A stretch of DNA of 64,000 bases, from the NCBI RefSeq assembly GCF_013307205.1, contig NZ_CP028940.1, positions 670,647 through 734,646 on the forward strand. Reading direction: 5' to 3'. The position numbers were made by a program, and so were the translations under genes. Positions 34,261 through 43,088 of the stretch are shown here, piece by piece. This stretch comes from Polynucleobacter arcticus (lineage in GTDB: Bacteria > Pseudomonadota > Gammaproteobacteria > Burkholderiales > Burkholderiaceae). Under the pieces are notes generated by a model, which saw nothing but the letters and a program-made list of their open reading frames with translations, was not told where the DNA came from and ran no database searches. How positions within the stretch are numbered: position 1 is the stretch's first letter; every line of letters starts with the position of its first letter.

Positions 34261-35351
34261 TTCATATAAGCTTGGACAATATCTGCAAATGTTTTGGCAG
34301 ATTCTGGCCAGGTAGGTAGTTTTTTAGCAGCATCACCTGCACCTGAAGATAAGCTCTTACGTCGACCCGGATCGTTGATGACTAATCTCAAGGCTTCCGT
34401 TAGGCTTGGTACGTCCCCTGGTGGGATCAAGATTCCGGCAGAGTCTGGAACAGTCTGGGAAATGGCACCTCCACTTGTACCAATGATGGGGAGTGCATAG
34501 GACAGCGCTTCTGCATATGCCATACCGTAGCCCTCAAAAAGGGAGGCAAGTACAAATCCATCAGCATTACGGTAAAGCGAATCAAGATACGCAGGGTCTA
34601 CAGCACCATGAATCTCAATTCGGTCTTGTAAATCAAAATGGGCAATGCTGTGCAGTAAGTCAGCATAAGCCTTCGCATCACGGCTTGTATCGCCAACAAT
34701 GGATAAGCTCCACGGCAAATCACGTAGGGGCGCAAGGGCTTCGATCAAGATGCCAAAGCCTTTGCGTGGAATGATGCTTCCAACAGAGAGCCACTGAAAC
34801 GGATCTTGAGATGTAAATTGTGTCCTCACTTGATACAAGGGAGAAGATACTCGATTGGTACCCGGAATGACGGTACTAATTTTTTTTCTTTCAACCCCAA
34901 ACGAATCAACCAGAGCTTGGGCTGTCATGGGGCTATTTGCAATGACCTGTTTTACATGTGAGAGCGCTAATGTCTCACTCTCCTGAAGCTGCACTTGCTG
35001 GCCTTTGGTTAAACCAGACTCGTAAGCTAATGGGTGATGTATCAAAGCAATAATAGGATGATTGACTGCTGCTTGAGCAATGCTCTGTGGCATGACACCA
35101 AGAGCTAGGCCATCTATAACAATGGGCTTGCCGGCTTGTACTTGACATAACAGTTGCTCGGCTTGATTGATCGTTTCTTGATCAGGAAAAGGGAAGCCGG
35201 AACCCAGACTCAATAACTCAACTTCCCAACCCAGCGCCGTCAGCTCACTAACGATATGACTATCGTAGATATAGCCACCGGTCAGCGTTTGTAGATCTCC
35301 GGGATAGGCGAAAACAAATGCATTCGAACCTGCACCAGGCGCTCTACTCAA
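34257..35351 (-). CDS. Group 1 (GT4-type) glycosyltransferase
   Basis: This 364-residue GT-B enzyme has the C-terminal retaining motif EGYGMAYAEALSYALPIIGTSGGAISQTV and the preceding FQWLSVGSIIPRKGFGILIEAL block. It transfers a sugar from a nucleotide donor. Its start (TTG at 35351) overlaps the stop of the PTPS-like gene as TTGA, so translation is coupled. With GTP cyclohydrolase II, the reductase and the PTPS-fold protein nearby, the acceptor may be a pterin- or pyrimidine-like compound. This is inference from context. The donor sugar is not predictable. Confidence 0.9.
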   Translation of the reverse strand: MSRAPGAGSNAFVFAYPGDLQTLTGGYIYDSHIVSELTALGWEVELLSLGSGFPFPDQETINQAEQLLCQVQAGKPIVIDGLALGVMPQSIAQAAVNHPIIALIHHPLAYESGLTKGQQVQLQESETLALSHVKQVIANSPMTAQALVDSFGVERKKISTVIPGTNRVSSPLYQVRTQFTSQDPFQWLSVGSIIPRKGFGILIEALAPLRDLPWSLSIVGDTSRDAKAYADLLHSIAHFDLQDRIEIHGAVDPAYLDSLYRNADGFVLASLFEGYGMAYAEALSYALPIIGTSGGAISQTVPDSAGILIPPGDVPSLTEALRLVINDPGRRKSLSSGAGDAAKKLPTWPESAKTFADIVQAYMN

Positions 35352-35749
35352 TGCAACTCACCCTCATACCAGGCTCTTGCAATATGGGATTCTGAAATGC
35401 TTACCCGAATGGCATGCAATTCTTCAATCGGACGACCCAAACTATTGGCTTTTGCAGCCGCTGCCAATTGATCGAAAATATATTTAGTTAAAAATTCTGT
35501 AGTGGTGTTCACACCCTTAAATTGCGGGAGTTCATCAAGATTAGCGTAATTTAAGGGCTTCAAAGTCGCCTTGAGGATATCTAAAGCGCATCCGATATCA
35601 ATCACGATCCCGTTCTCGTCAAGCTCACGGGAAATAAAAGCGGCATCAACAATGAAAGTTGCGCCATGTAAGGCTTGTGCCGGTCCAAAAACTGCCCCTT
35701 TGAAAGAATGGGCAATCATGATGTGATCGCGAACTTCAACAGTAAACAT
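35348..35749 (-). CDS. 6-pyruvoyl-tetrahydropterin-synthase-fold protein with altered metal site
   Basis: This 133-residue protein of the 6-PTPS/QueD family starts at an ATG behind TAAGGAAA (6 bases). The longer frame to 35839 overlaps the dehydrogenase gene. The first zinc histidine (IAHSFKG) is kept. The normal CxxxHGH reads AQALHGA, so both the catalytic cysteine and the last zinc histidine are missing. The C-terminal catalytic Glu region reads SESHIARAWYE. The chemistry must therefore differ from QueD or PTPS. It lies between the dehydrogenase and glycosyltransferase genes, overlapping the latter by four bases. The fold is certain, but the reaction is unknown. Confidence 0.88.
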   Translation of the reverse strand: MFTVEVRDHIMIAHSFKGAVFGPAQALHGATFIVDAAFISRELDENGIVIDIGCALDILKATLKPLNYANLDELPQFKGVNTTTEFLTKYIFDQLAAAAKANSLGRPIEELHAIRVSISESHIARAWYEGELH

Positions 35750-35759
35750 GTATTTTTCC

Positions 35760-36749
35760 TTATGGATATTGAATAAGACAACAAAGTTGAGAACTTTGAG
35801 CGCTAAAGATCTGCGGCAGTTGAGACGGCAAGGATTCAAAGTGAATCGGCTCAGTCAGAAGAGCATCGAGGCGGGAGTCGCTCAACATACCCAATGCAGC
35901 AGCTAGCCTGCGACGATAACTCCAGCGAGGTCTACGGGATTGAGAGATATGCCCAACCTGACTCGACTGCAGTCGTAACTGACGACTATGAAAAGCACCT
36001 CCTAGTGCCACATCAATTTGATTGGAACCATACCAACTCAGCTCCAAAATAGTGGCCTCTTCGCCTGCTGATTCAATTGCAGTTGACAGGCCGCTAGCGC
36101 TCGCACTGCAATGGAACACAAGATCACAATCTGTGGGTGCTAATTCGGGGGAGCTGAACTGCACACCCAGTTTTTTTGCCAAAGCTGCGCGCTCGGGATT
36201 AATATCCACTAGCGTTACTTCGGCACCTGGTAAATGCCCACATAAATAGGCGATTAAGGAGCCGAGCACACCTGCCCCGATAATTACGATACGGTCACCA
36301 GGCCCAGGTGACGCATCCCAAACAGCATTTAAGGCGGTCTCCATATTGGCTGCTAAAACCGCACGTTGCGCTGGGATTTCTTGAGGAATTACTAGGACAT
36401 TAGCAATCTCGGTTTGAAAAACCGATTGGTGAGGCATCAAGCTAAACACCAGCTGTCCGATCAGCTCTGTGGGACCAAGCTCAACCCTGCCCACATTCGA
36501 ATATCCATACTTCACTGGAAAAGGAAGCTTGCCGCCCATAAATGGCGCTGCCATGCGAGTGTATTCACTCTCGGGAATGAGGCCCTTAAAGACAAGGGAT
36601 TCTGTACCGCGACTCAGCGCACTAAATACGGAACGCACTTGAACACTATTTTCGGGCAAGGGGCCGAGGATTTCTGAACGAATCTCAGTGCGCTCAGGAG
36701 CCACGTACCACAGGGATTGACTGACGACTGAGGCCACAGGATGAACCAC
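35760..36749 (-). CDS. Zinc-type alcohol-dehydrogenase-like oxidoreductase lacking zinc ligands
   Basis: This 329-residue medium-chain dehydrogenase homologue has a Rossmann NAD(P) motif (VIIGAGVLGSLIAYL) and an acidic VDINPER after the next strand. The catalytic-zinc GHE and its cysteine are absent: the equivalent region reads SALSRGTESLVFKGLIP. It belongs to a subgroup found with PTPS-like and glycosyltransferase genes. It is the first gene of the leftward run ADH, PTPS-like, GT (gaps of 10 and -4 bases). It diverges from the OpgH-like gene over 89 bases that contain a perfect 9-bp inverted repeat. Confidence 0.87.
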   Translation of the reverse strand: MVHPVASVVSQSLWYVAPERTEIRSEILGPLPENSVQVRSVFSALSRGTESLVFKGLIPESEYTRMAAPFMGGKLPFPVKYGYSNVGRVELGPTELIGQLVFSLMPHQSVFQTEIANVLVIPQEIPAQRAVLAANMETALNAVWDASPGPGDRIVIIGAGVLGSLIAYLCGHLPGAEVTLVDINPERAALAKKLGVQFSSPELAPTDCDLVFHCSASASGLSTAIESAGEEATILELSWYGSNQIDVALGGAFHSRQLRLQSSQVGHISQSRRPRWSYRRRLAAALGMLSDSRLDALLTEPIHFESLPSQLPQIFSAQSSQLCCLIQYP

Positions 36750-36789
36750 GTAAAAATCCTTAGTAGGAAAAGTGAAAATGTGCTTGCTA

Positions 36790-36824
36790 ACCTATACTGC
36801 TGGTGCGCTTTGCATAGTATAGGT
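36790..36824. promoter_or_regulatory. Inverted repeat in divergent promoter region
   Basis: ACCTATACT (36790-36798) and AGTATAGGT (36816-36824) are exact reverse complements separated by 17 bases. They lie between the leftward dehydrogenase operon and the rightward OpgH-like gene. This is a good candidate for a shared operator; the arms could also overlap -10/-35 elements. Confidence 0.5.
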
Positions 36825-36838
36825 GAGCTTAAGATAAA

Positions 36839-38608
36839 TTGAATACCTTAGTAAATAAACACCCCATAAGAGCAGTATCGATTCGTCGAGTCATCTTCTT
36901 TTTACTTTTTCTATTGACGTCTGCATTAATGCTTTGGTTGTTAGATCAGACGCTAAATCATTATTTCCCCAACTTCATTCGCTGGACATTAATAGCCCTT
37001 TTTTCACTCACCCTGCCTTGGATGGTAATCGGTTTCTGGAATGCGATCATTGGCTTTTTAATTTGTCTGTTAATCAAAAAACCACTCTCTATTATTTTGC
37101 CAGCGAGTATGCAGAATTGTGAAGAGGTTTCTTTCAATAGCTCTACAGCCCTTCTACTTTGCATTCGAAATGAAGACTCGACAAGAGTGATTCGCCATCT
37201 TGAAATCATGATGGACAGCTTAATCCATGCAGGCTTTGAAAAGCACTTTCATATTTACATCCTCAGCGATAGCACTACTGAAACAATTAGACAATCCGAA
37301 AGCAAGCGGTTCGAGCAATTGAATCAGGATTATGGGCAACGAATCAATATCGTCTATCGCTGCCGCGAAACTAATGAAGGGTACAAAGCGGGCAATATTG
37401 CTAGCTTCTGTCAGCAGTACGGAAAACTACATGATTTTGCTATCACGCTAGATGCTGATAGCTTTATGACGGCAGCGGCAATAGCAAGACTGGTAAGAAT
37501 GATGCAATCCGATCCGCAGTTAGGCATTCTGCAGGGTCTTGTTATTGGTCTGCCATCGAGTAGCGCCTTCACCCGTTTTTTTCAATATGGCATGCGCCTA
37601 GGAATGCGCTCTTACACCATGGGCTCAGCATGGTGGCAGTCAGATTTTGGTCCTTACTGGGGTCATAACGCCATTATTCGCCTTGCACCTTTTATGCAGT
37701 TTTGTCAGCTGCCAGAACTGAAAACTGCAACGGGCCAGACAAAACAGATACTCAGCCATGATTTGATCGAGGCTGTATTGATGCGAAGTGCTGGTTTTGA
37801 TGTACGAGTCTATCCATACGAAGATCAAAGCTGGGAAGAAAATCCACCAACCCTCACGGAATACATTCGCCGTGATTTACGATGGTGCGAGGGCAATCTT
37901 CAATACATCAATCTCATCGCCCTACCTCACCTCAAGTTCATCAGTCGGATACAGCTTCTTTTAGCCATCTTTATGTTTCTTGGCTCACCGGCATGGATTG
38001 CCATGATGGTTATCTGCACCATATCGATTGCTATTTTTCCATCTACCCAAGAAACGGCCAATGGGTTGTATTTCTATGCGTTTATTGGGCTTACTCTTGT
38101 CATGTGGTATTTGCCAAAAATTGCCGGAGCGCTGAATGTTTTACTCAGCACCAAAGAATCCCAACGTTTTGGTGGTCGATGGCGGTTTAGCATTAGCCTT
38201 GTACTTGAAACTACTTTTTCTCTATTCATGACTCCGATTACTTGGTTCAATCACACAATTTTTATGGTGAGTCTTGCTGTAGGGCATAAAGGGGGCTGGG
38301 CGACGCAGGCACGAGAGGACCATACTGTTAGTTTTTCCAACGCTATTCAGCAATTTTGGCCGCATACAATACTTGGAATCGCTTTAGCGTTGACACTGTA
38401 TCTCAGCCAAGAAAGTGCATTTATCTTTGGTATATTGTTTTTCGGCGGTCTATTGCTATCGATACCGCTGGCAGTGATCACGTCACAGACTTGGCTAGGA
38501 AATCTCATGATGAGATATCAAATCCTATCCTCCCCAGAGGAGATTACTATCCCGAATGAATTAATCCCGCTCCGACTAAAAGCCTTACAGCATCGCCAGG
38601 ATTACTGA
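36839..38608 (+). CDS. OpgH/MdoH-type membrane glucosyltransferase
   Basis: This 589-residue GT2 enzyme has about seven membrane helices. Conserved catalytic blocks are DADSFM (nucleotide-sugar Asp), WGHNAIIRL, SHDLIEAVLMRSAGFDV and the RRDLRWCEGN version of the processive QxxRW motif, exactly as in MdoH/OpgH. It polymerises UDP-glucose into a beta-glucan at the inner membrane. It is shorter than enteric OpgH (about 847 residues), lacking the long N-terminal extension. No opgG partner is nearby. An NdvA-like exporter follows 8 bases later. The start is TTG at 36839, with AGGTGAG upstream; it is uncertain by a few codons. Confidence 0.9.
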   Translation: MNTLVNKHPIRAVSIRRVIFFLLFLLTSALMLWLLDQTLNHYFPNFIRWTLIALFSLTLPWMVIGFWNAIIGFLICLLIKKPLSIILPASMQNCEEVSFNSSTALLLCIRNEDSTRVIRHLEIMMDSLIHAGFEKHFHIYILSDSTTETIRQSESKRFEQLNQDYGQRINIVYRCRETNEGYKAGNIASFCQQYGKLHDFAITLDADSFMTAAAIARLVRMMQSDPQLGILQGLVIGLPSSSAFTRFFQYGMRLGMRSYTMGSAWWQSDFGPYWGHNAIIRLAPFMQFCQLPELKTATGQTKQILSHDLIEAVLMRSAGFDVRVYPYEDQSWEENPPTLTEYIRRDLRWCEGNLQYINLIALPHLKFISRIQLLLAIFMFLGSPAWIAMMVICTISIAIFPSTQETANGLYFYAFIGLTLVMWYLPKIAGALNVLLSTKESQRFGGRWRFSISLVLETTFSLFMTPITWFNHTIFMVSLAVGHKGGWATQAREDHTVSFSNAIQQFWPHTILGIALALTLYLSQESAFIFGILFFGGLLLSIPLAVITSQTWLGNLMMRYQILSSPEEITIPNELIPLRLKALQHRQDY

Positions 38609-38616
38609 GCGCATTC

Positions 38617-40374
38617 ATGAGCCTGATCAGAATATACACACGTGCATTAAAAATGCTCGACTCAGACAGAAATCTTGCCTGGATATTAGCGTTTGCAAAT
38701 CTAGCACTCGCCGTGACACTGTTTGCTGAACCGATACTATTTGGCAAGGTGATCAATACGCTTGCAAGCACTGAAGCTTCTAAGGCTTCCTCACTATGGA
38801 ATGATGTTGCACCTTTATTAATTGTTTGGGTGCTTTTTGGTTTTTTTACGATTGGCACTTCAACACTAGTTGCTCTATTTTCAGATCGCCTCGCGCATCG
38901 CCAACGACATAAAGTATTTGGTGAATACTTTGAGCATGTATTACACATGCCCTTAAAACAGCAGTCTCAAACCCACTCAGGTCGGCTGATGAAAATCATG
39001 CTGGCAGGTACAGATACCCTCTGGTGGCTTTGGCTCAGCTTTTTTCGTGAACACCTATCCGCTTTTATTTCTTTAATCATTTTGATTCCATTGGCGCTGT
39101 ATATGAATTGGCAGCTTGCTTTGGTACTCATCAGCCTGTGTTTATTCTTTGGATTACTCACCCACTTCATCTTACGAAAAACGCAAGATCTCCAGCACGC
39201 CATTGAAAGTCATCATTCGGATTTAGCTGAATTAGCCTCGGATACTCTGAGCAATATTGCACTAGTGCAGAGTTTTTCTAGAATTCAGGTTGAAGTGAAA
39301 GCGCTTCATGGCATCAGCCAGAAAGTACTGAGAGCGCAATTGCCTGTTCTTTCCTGGTGGGCAATAGTCACCGTACTGACAAAATCTGCAACCACGCTCA
39401 GCATTCTCTGTATTGTTGTTTTGGGATCATGGCTTTATGCGCAATCCCTCATCACCATAGGTGAAATTGTTACCTTCATTGCTTTTGCAGGGATTTTTAT
39501 TGGTCGCTTAGAGCAAATCGTCACATTTGCTAATAAGCTGGCTACAGACGCGCCCCGTTTACAAGAGTTTTTTGGAATTCTAGATACATCGCCAGATATT
39601 CAGAATATTCCGAATGCAATAGACCCAGGACGATGTGTTGGTTTGATTCAATTTGATCAGGTTTGCTTTACCTATAACAATCGGCATAAGGCCATTGATA
39701 GATTGAGTTTTACTGCAAATCCAGGTGAGACCATTGCCTTAGTTGGCGCCTCTGGTGCAGGAAAATCTACTGCGCTGAGCCTACTGTATCGCGCCTTTGA
39801 TACCCAGTCTGGACAGATCACTATAGATGGTATTGATATCAAAAATTTCGATCTATCAGCGCTGCGTAGGAATATCGGCGTGGTCTTTCAGGAACCCCTG
39901 CTATTTAATCGCTCCATCGTTGAAAATCTTCTCGTTGGCGCACCAGATGCGAGCGAAATGGAAATACGAATAGCCTGTCTACGAGCGCAAGCCCTTGATT
40001 TCATTGAAAGACAACCAGAGGGTTTTGATACCATCATCGGTGAAAGAGGACGAATTTTATCTGGGGGCGAGAGGCAACGACTGTCAATTGCACGTGCCTT
40101 ACTGAAAGATCCCCCTATTCTCGTTCTAGATGAAGCTACTAGCGCATTGGATGGGGCTACTGAAGAGAACTTGATTAAAGCCATGAGCGAGGTGATGCGC
40201 ACTCGAACCACCTTAGTCATTGCACACAGGCTCAGCACGATTAAAAATGCAGATATGATTTTAGTAATGGAAGCCGGCAGAATTATCGAAACCGGAACTT
40301 ATCAATCTCTGTGTGAAAAAAGTAGCCAATTTAATAAAATGGTCAACATTCAATTGGGTTTAAAAAATCCATGA
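38617..40374 (+). CDS. NdvA/ChvA-type glucan ABC exporter (fused permease-ATPase)
   Basis: This 585-residue half transporter has a six-helix membrane domain (1-300) and an ATPase domain (about 345-580). Walker A is GASGAGKST, signature LSGGERQRLSIARALL and Walker B ILVLDEATSALDG. The N-terminus (RIYTRALKMLDSDRNLAWILAFANLALA) matches the cyclic beta-1,2-glucan exporters NdvA and ChvA rather than lipid flippases. It probably exports the product of the upstream glucosyltransferase. The pairing of OpgH-type synthase with NdvA-type exporter is unusual, since rhizobial NdvA goes with NdvB. Confidence 0.9.
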   Translation: MSLIRIYTRALKMLDSDRNLAWILAFANLALAVTLFAEPILFGKVINTLASTEASKASSLWNDVAPLLIVWVLFGFFTIGTSTLVALFSDRLAHRQRHKVFGEYFEHVLHMPLKQQSQTHSGRLMKIMLAGTDTLWWLWLSFFREHLSAFISLIILIPLALYMNWQLALVLISLCLFFGLLTHFILRKTQDLQHAIESHHSDLAELASDTLSNIALVQSFSRIQVEVKALHGISQKVLRAQLPVLSWWAIVTVLTKSATTLSILCIVVLGSWLYAQSLITIGEIVTFIAFAGIFIGRLEQIVTFANKLATDAPRLQEFFGILDTSPDIQNIPNAIDPGRCVGLIQFDQVCFTYNNRHKAIDRLSFTANPGETIALVGASGAGKSTALSLLYRAFDTQSGQITIDGIDIKNFDLSALRRNIGVVFQEPLLFNRSIVENLLVGAPDASEMEIRIACLRAQALDFIERQPEGFDTIIGERGRILSGGERQRLSIARALLKDPPILVLDEATSALDGATEENLIKAMSEVMRTRTTLVIAHRLSTIKNADMILVMEAGRIIETGTYQSLCEKSSQFNKMVNIQLGLKNP

Positions 40375-40405
40375 TGAATCCACACATCCAATTTAAATAC
40401 ATCTG

Positions 40406-41278
40406 ATGAATACATTCTCAACTGATTGGCTAAGCTTACGTGAGGGCGTAGATCACCGTTCACGTAATCCTGCTTTGCAACAGCAAGTACTGAGCTATTT
40501 AGAGCAAGTTGGAAGCGTAAAAAACGATCCTATTCATATTATCGACCTAGGATCAGGCACAGGCTCTAATCTACGCGCCCTAGCGCCATTGATCCAGCAT
40601 AGTCAGAACTGGACTCTAGTTGATTACGACCCACTACTGTTGATGGCGGCCCGAGAAAAACTGTGCGCCTGGGCAGATAGCGTCTCTGATGGGGCGCCTC
40701 ATGGTCATTTGGATAGTAATGCTACTAGGCCAGTAACTTTAGTGAAAAATAATCATGAGATTAATGTCATTTTTTTACAGAAGGATCTTGCTGGTGATCT
40801 TCAGTCTGTACTATCTAAACCAGCAGATTTGATTACTGCAGCAGCATTTTTTGATTTAGTCGCAGTTGGCTGGTTAGAGCAATTTTGCAGAGCATTAAAA
40901 ACGCCTCTTTATACGGTCTTAACGTATAACGGCCAAGAAACATGGCTACCGGTAGATCCCTGGGATAGCAAGATTCTGGAAGCATTCCACCATCATCAAG
41001 GATCCGATAAGGGTTTTGGATCTGCTGCAGGACCCCTAGCACTCACGACTTTGGAGCAACTACTGAGAAAAGAAGGATTTAAGGTAGTAACCGGATCAAG
41101 TCCCTGGGTACTAGGTCCAAATGACTCCTTATTGATTCAGGAATTAGCCGCCGGCACCGCCAAAGCTGCCGCAGAAACCACCCTGGTTAGCAATGCCATT
41201 GCACAACAGTGGGGGGAAAGTCGCGCTCAATCTCCAAAATGTGAGATTGGTCATGATGATTTGTTTGCAAGGTATTAA
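40406..41278 (+). CDS. Class I SAM-dependent methyltransferase of the pterin/glucan cluster
   Basis: This 290-residue protein has motif I IIDLGSGTGSNLRAL, an acidic end of strand 2 in LVDYDPLLL and FLQKDL before strand 4. A glycine-rich insert and a TLVSNAIAQQWGESRAQ C-terminus are unlike common families. It begins 31 bases after the exporter gene, in line with the OpgH-NdvA pair. It may methylate the metabolite made by the neighbouring cluster. The acceptor is unknown. The following gene is convergent, 35 bases away. Confidence 0.88.
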   Translation: MNTFSTDWLSLREGVDHRSRNPALQQQVLSYLEQVGSVKNDPIHIIDLGSGTGSNLRALAPLIQHSQNWTLVDYDPLLLMAAREKLCAWADSVSDGAPHGHLDSNATRPVTLVKNNHEINVIFLQKDLAGDLQSVLSKPADLITAAAFFDLVAVGWLEQFCRALKTPLYTVLTYNGQETWLPVDPWDSKILEAFHHHQGSDKGFGSAAGPLALTTLEQLLRKEGFKVVTGSSPWVLGPNDSLLIQELAAGTAKAAAETTLVSNAIAQQWGESRAQSPKCEIGHDDLFARY

Positions 41279-41313
41279 AAAATCAATCCCTTACCCTAAA
41301 ACCTCACTGTTAC

Positions 41314-41925
41314 TTACTTCAGAGCGCTACTTGGAAGCAGTCGAATGACCTCTTCAAGAGTTTGATAACCTGAGACTGGCATAAAACTTTTTGGAGAAAA
41401 ATCTTTTTCTCCAATGAGCATTGCAGGTAGCCCCTGAAATCCATATGTCCTGAACTCTTGCTCATCTTGCATCACATGCTTGCTCAAGGTGCCATCGTCG
41501 ATTGCCGCTCTCAAATGCTGGGGATTGATACCAATGTTGCTGGCAATCTGAATCACCGTTTCTTCATGAGTAATATCAAGCCCCTCTAAGAAAAATGCAT
41601 CAAACAATTTTCTAGCGAGAGTCAATGAAAGTCCCTGAGTATTGGCATAGCAAACGCATTCCTGTGCAAGCCAGGTATAGGTTAAAAATTGCGGTGTCAA
41701 TATCTTCAGATTTTCTTCTGCAACAATGAGCTCTTTCCGAGCACTCTCCAAATTATCAATGTATGTTTGGGAAGGTTTTGTATTTTGATCAACAGGACTT
41801 AATTCAAATGCTCTCCACACAACATCAATCTTGTCTGGATACTGATCCTTGAGCTTACATAAAGCAATTGTTTGAAAATAAGAATAAGGGCACTCAAAAT
41901 CTGCCCATATTTGAATTTGAATCAT
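41314..41925 (-). CDS. DsbA-family (FrnE-like) thioredoxin-fold protein
   Basis: This cytoplasmic protein of about 203 residues has the DsbA/FrnE fold: IWADFECPYSYF at the active site, then a helical insert and EFRTYGFQGLPAMLIGEKDF with the cis-proline loop. The motif is CPYS, so only one active-site cysteine is present, as in many FrnE and hydroxychromene-carboxylate isomerase relatives. The ATG at 41925 has AAAGG upstream and gives the normal family N-terminus; the longer frame to 41982 is not favoured. The substrate is unknown. Confidence 0.88.
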   Translation of the reverse strand: MIQIQIWADFECPYSYFQTIALCKLKDQYPDKIDVVWRAFELSPVDQNTKPSQTYIDNLESARKELIVAEENLKILTPQFLTYTWLAQECVCYANTQGLSLTLARKLFDAFFLEGLDITHEETVIQIASNIGINPQHLRAAIDDGTLSKHVMQDEQEFRTYGFQGLPAMLIGEKDFSPKSFMPVSGYQTLEEVIRLLPSSALK

Positions 41926-42193
41926 GTTTTTTACCTTTAATACTTCAGAAATACACAAAAAAGATTGGCCTCTTCTGGCCAAAGAAACAGCAATCGGTAA
42001 ACTAGCTCCAATCTAAGGGGACTAGCCCCGTAGTAAACAATTTCGCCTTGGACCAGCTAGTCGAGCAGCATGATCTCATCGCAACCACTTGAGTATGAGC
42101 GGTGATAGTATGGATACGTGCTCGCCCAATAAGATACTCAATTATGAACTTTTAATATATTCATAGTGGAAATAAAGTGGCGCGGACAGGGCA

Positions 42194-42748
42194 ATGCCAG
42201 CTAAACAGGGTGATTCAGGTCCATTCAGTGACGATCAAAATAAGCAAAAGCTAGTTTTTATGAAAAAGTCTGCAGAAATCTCGGTGCGTTTGACTCAAAG
42301 GGCCTTACAAGTGGGTTCTACCCTGCTAGCAGGTCTGGTCATTTCGCAAATACTGAGCTTCGTAGCAATCTTTCAAGTAATGAGCGATACGCAGGCAGCT
42401 GGAATGGTGTCTTATGCCCTTATCCAAAAACTTTCTACCATTATTGTTTTGACGGCTTTTATAGTGCTGTCTTTGGCAAACTTGCTGGTTAAAAGGGCAG
42501 TCAATCTGTATAAAGCGGTACGATTACCAGCTCTCGTACTAATCGTCTCTACTGCACTTGCAAGCTATGTCTTAATCCCTCGCATGGATTTCTTGATCGA
42601 AACCGCGCTTAATGATGGATATCCAGTTGCATTCTCACCCTCGGCGAACCATTTTCAAATACTAGAATTATTGCTTTTAGCATTGCTTGCCATACAAGCA
42701 TACAGCTCTATTCTGGTGTCATGGAGGCAGCTAAAACCTCAAATCTAA
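42194..42748 (+). CDS. Four-helix membrane protein, unknown function
   Basis: This 184-residue protein has four hydrophobic segments (about 42-65, 78-103, 112-130, 154-175) and a polar N-terminus of 30 residues. There is no catalytic motif. The first ATG lies closely behind AGGG; an internal ATG at 42260 would remove the polar leader. The 210 bases upstream contain only short inverted repeats (GACTAGC/GCTAGTC at 42020-42061). Confidence 0.75.
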   Translation: MPAKQGDSGPFSDDQNKQKLVFMKKSAEISVRLTQRALQVGSTLLAGLVISQILSFVAIFQVMSDTQAAGMVSYALIQKLSTIIVLTAFIVLSLANLLVKRAVNLYKAVRLPALVLIVSTALASYVLIPRMDFLIETALNDGYPVAFSPSANHFQILELLLLALLAIQAYSSILVSWRQLKPQI

Positions 42749-42774
42749 TTTAATGCTGACTCGTTGAGCCTGCA

Positions 42775-42897
42775 TTAACTCTTTTCGTTATCTTTCTTTT
42801 TGATTGTCCGAAACTCTAAGACCATGAGCACTAATCCTGTGACCATCAGGCTAAATACAAAAATAGCAGTGAATAACAGCGTATTGTCAAAGTTCAT
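42775..42897 (-). CDS. Single-helix membrane mini-protein
   Basis: This 40-residue protein was found by reading the gap. It has a short polar start (MNFDNT), one membrane helix (LLFTAIFVFSLMVTGLVLMVL) and a basic tail (EFRTIKKKDNEKS). Its ATG overlaps the TGA of the upstream 60-residue membrane protein as ATGA, so translation is coupled. Topology resembles small accessory subunits of membrane complexes. No partner is known. Confidence 0.7.
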   Translation of the reverse strand: MNFDNTLLFTAIFVFSLMVTGLVLMVLEFRTIKKKDNEKS

Positions 42898-43076
42898 TTT
42901 TTCATGTCCATCAGTGCGCACAACTTAAAGTAGATGCCAAATGTAAAGATGGCGGGAATCCAGATAGCGGTGAAGATCGCTTGTTGCGCATCTTTCTGAA
43001 CAAACCATAAATAAGCAGAAATGAAAAATGAGATCATGACAGCGAGGATGATAAAAAAATCTGATTTTTTAAACAT
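42894..43076 (-). CDS. Two-helix membrane mini-protein
   Basis: This 60-residue protein has two membrane helices (FFIILAVMISFFISAYLWF and AIFTAIWIPAIFTFGIYF). It is the middle gene of a leftward set of three small membrane proteins (43319 to 42775), separated by 12 bases from the first and overlapping the third by four. No family is recognised. Confidence 0.75.
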   Translation of the reverse strand: MFKKSDFFIILAVMISFFISAYLWFVQKDAQQAIFTAIWIPAIFTFGIYFKLCALMDMKK

Positions 43077-43088
43077 AGAGAATTTCCT

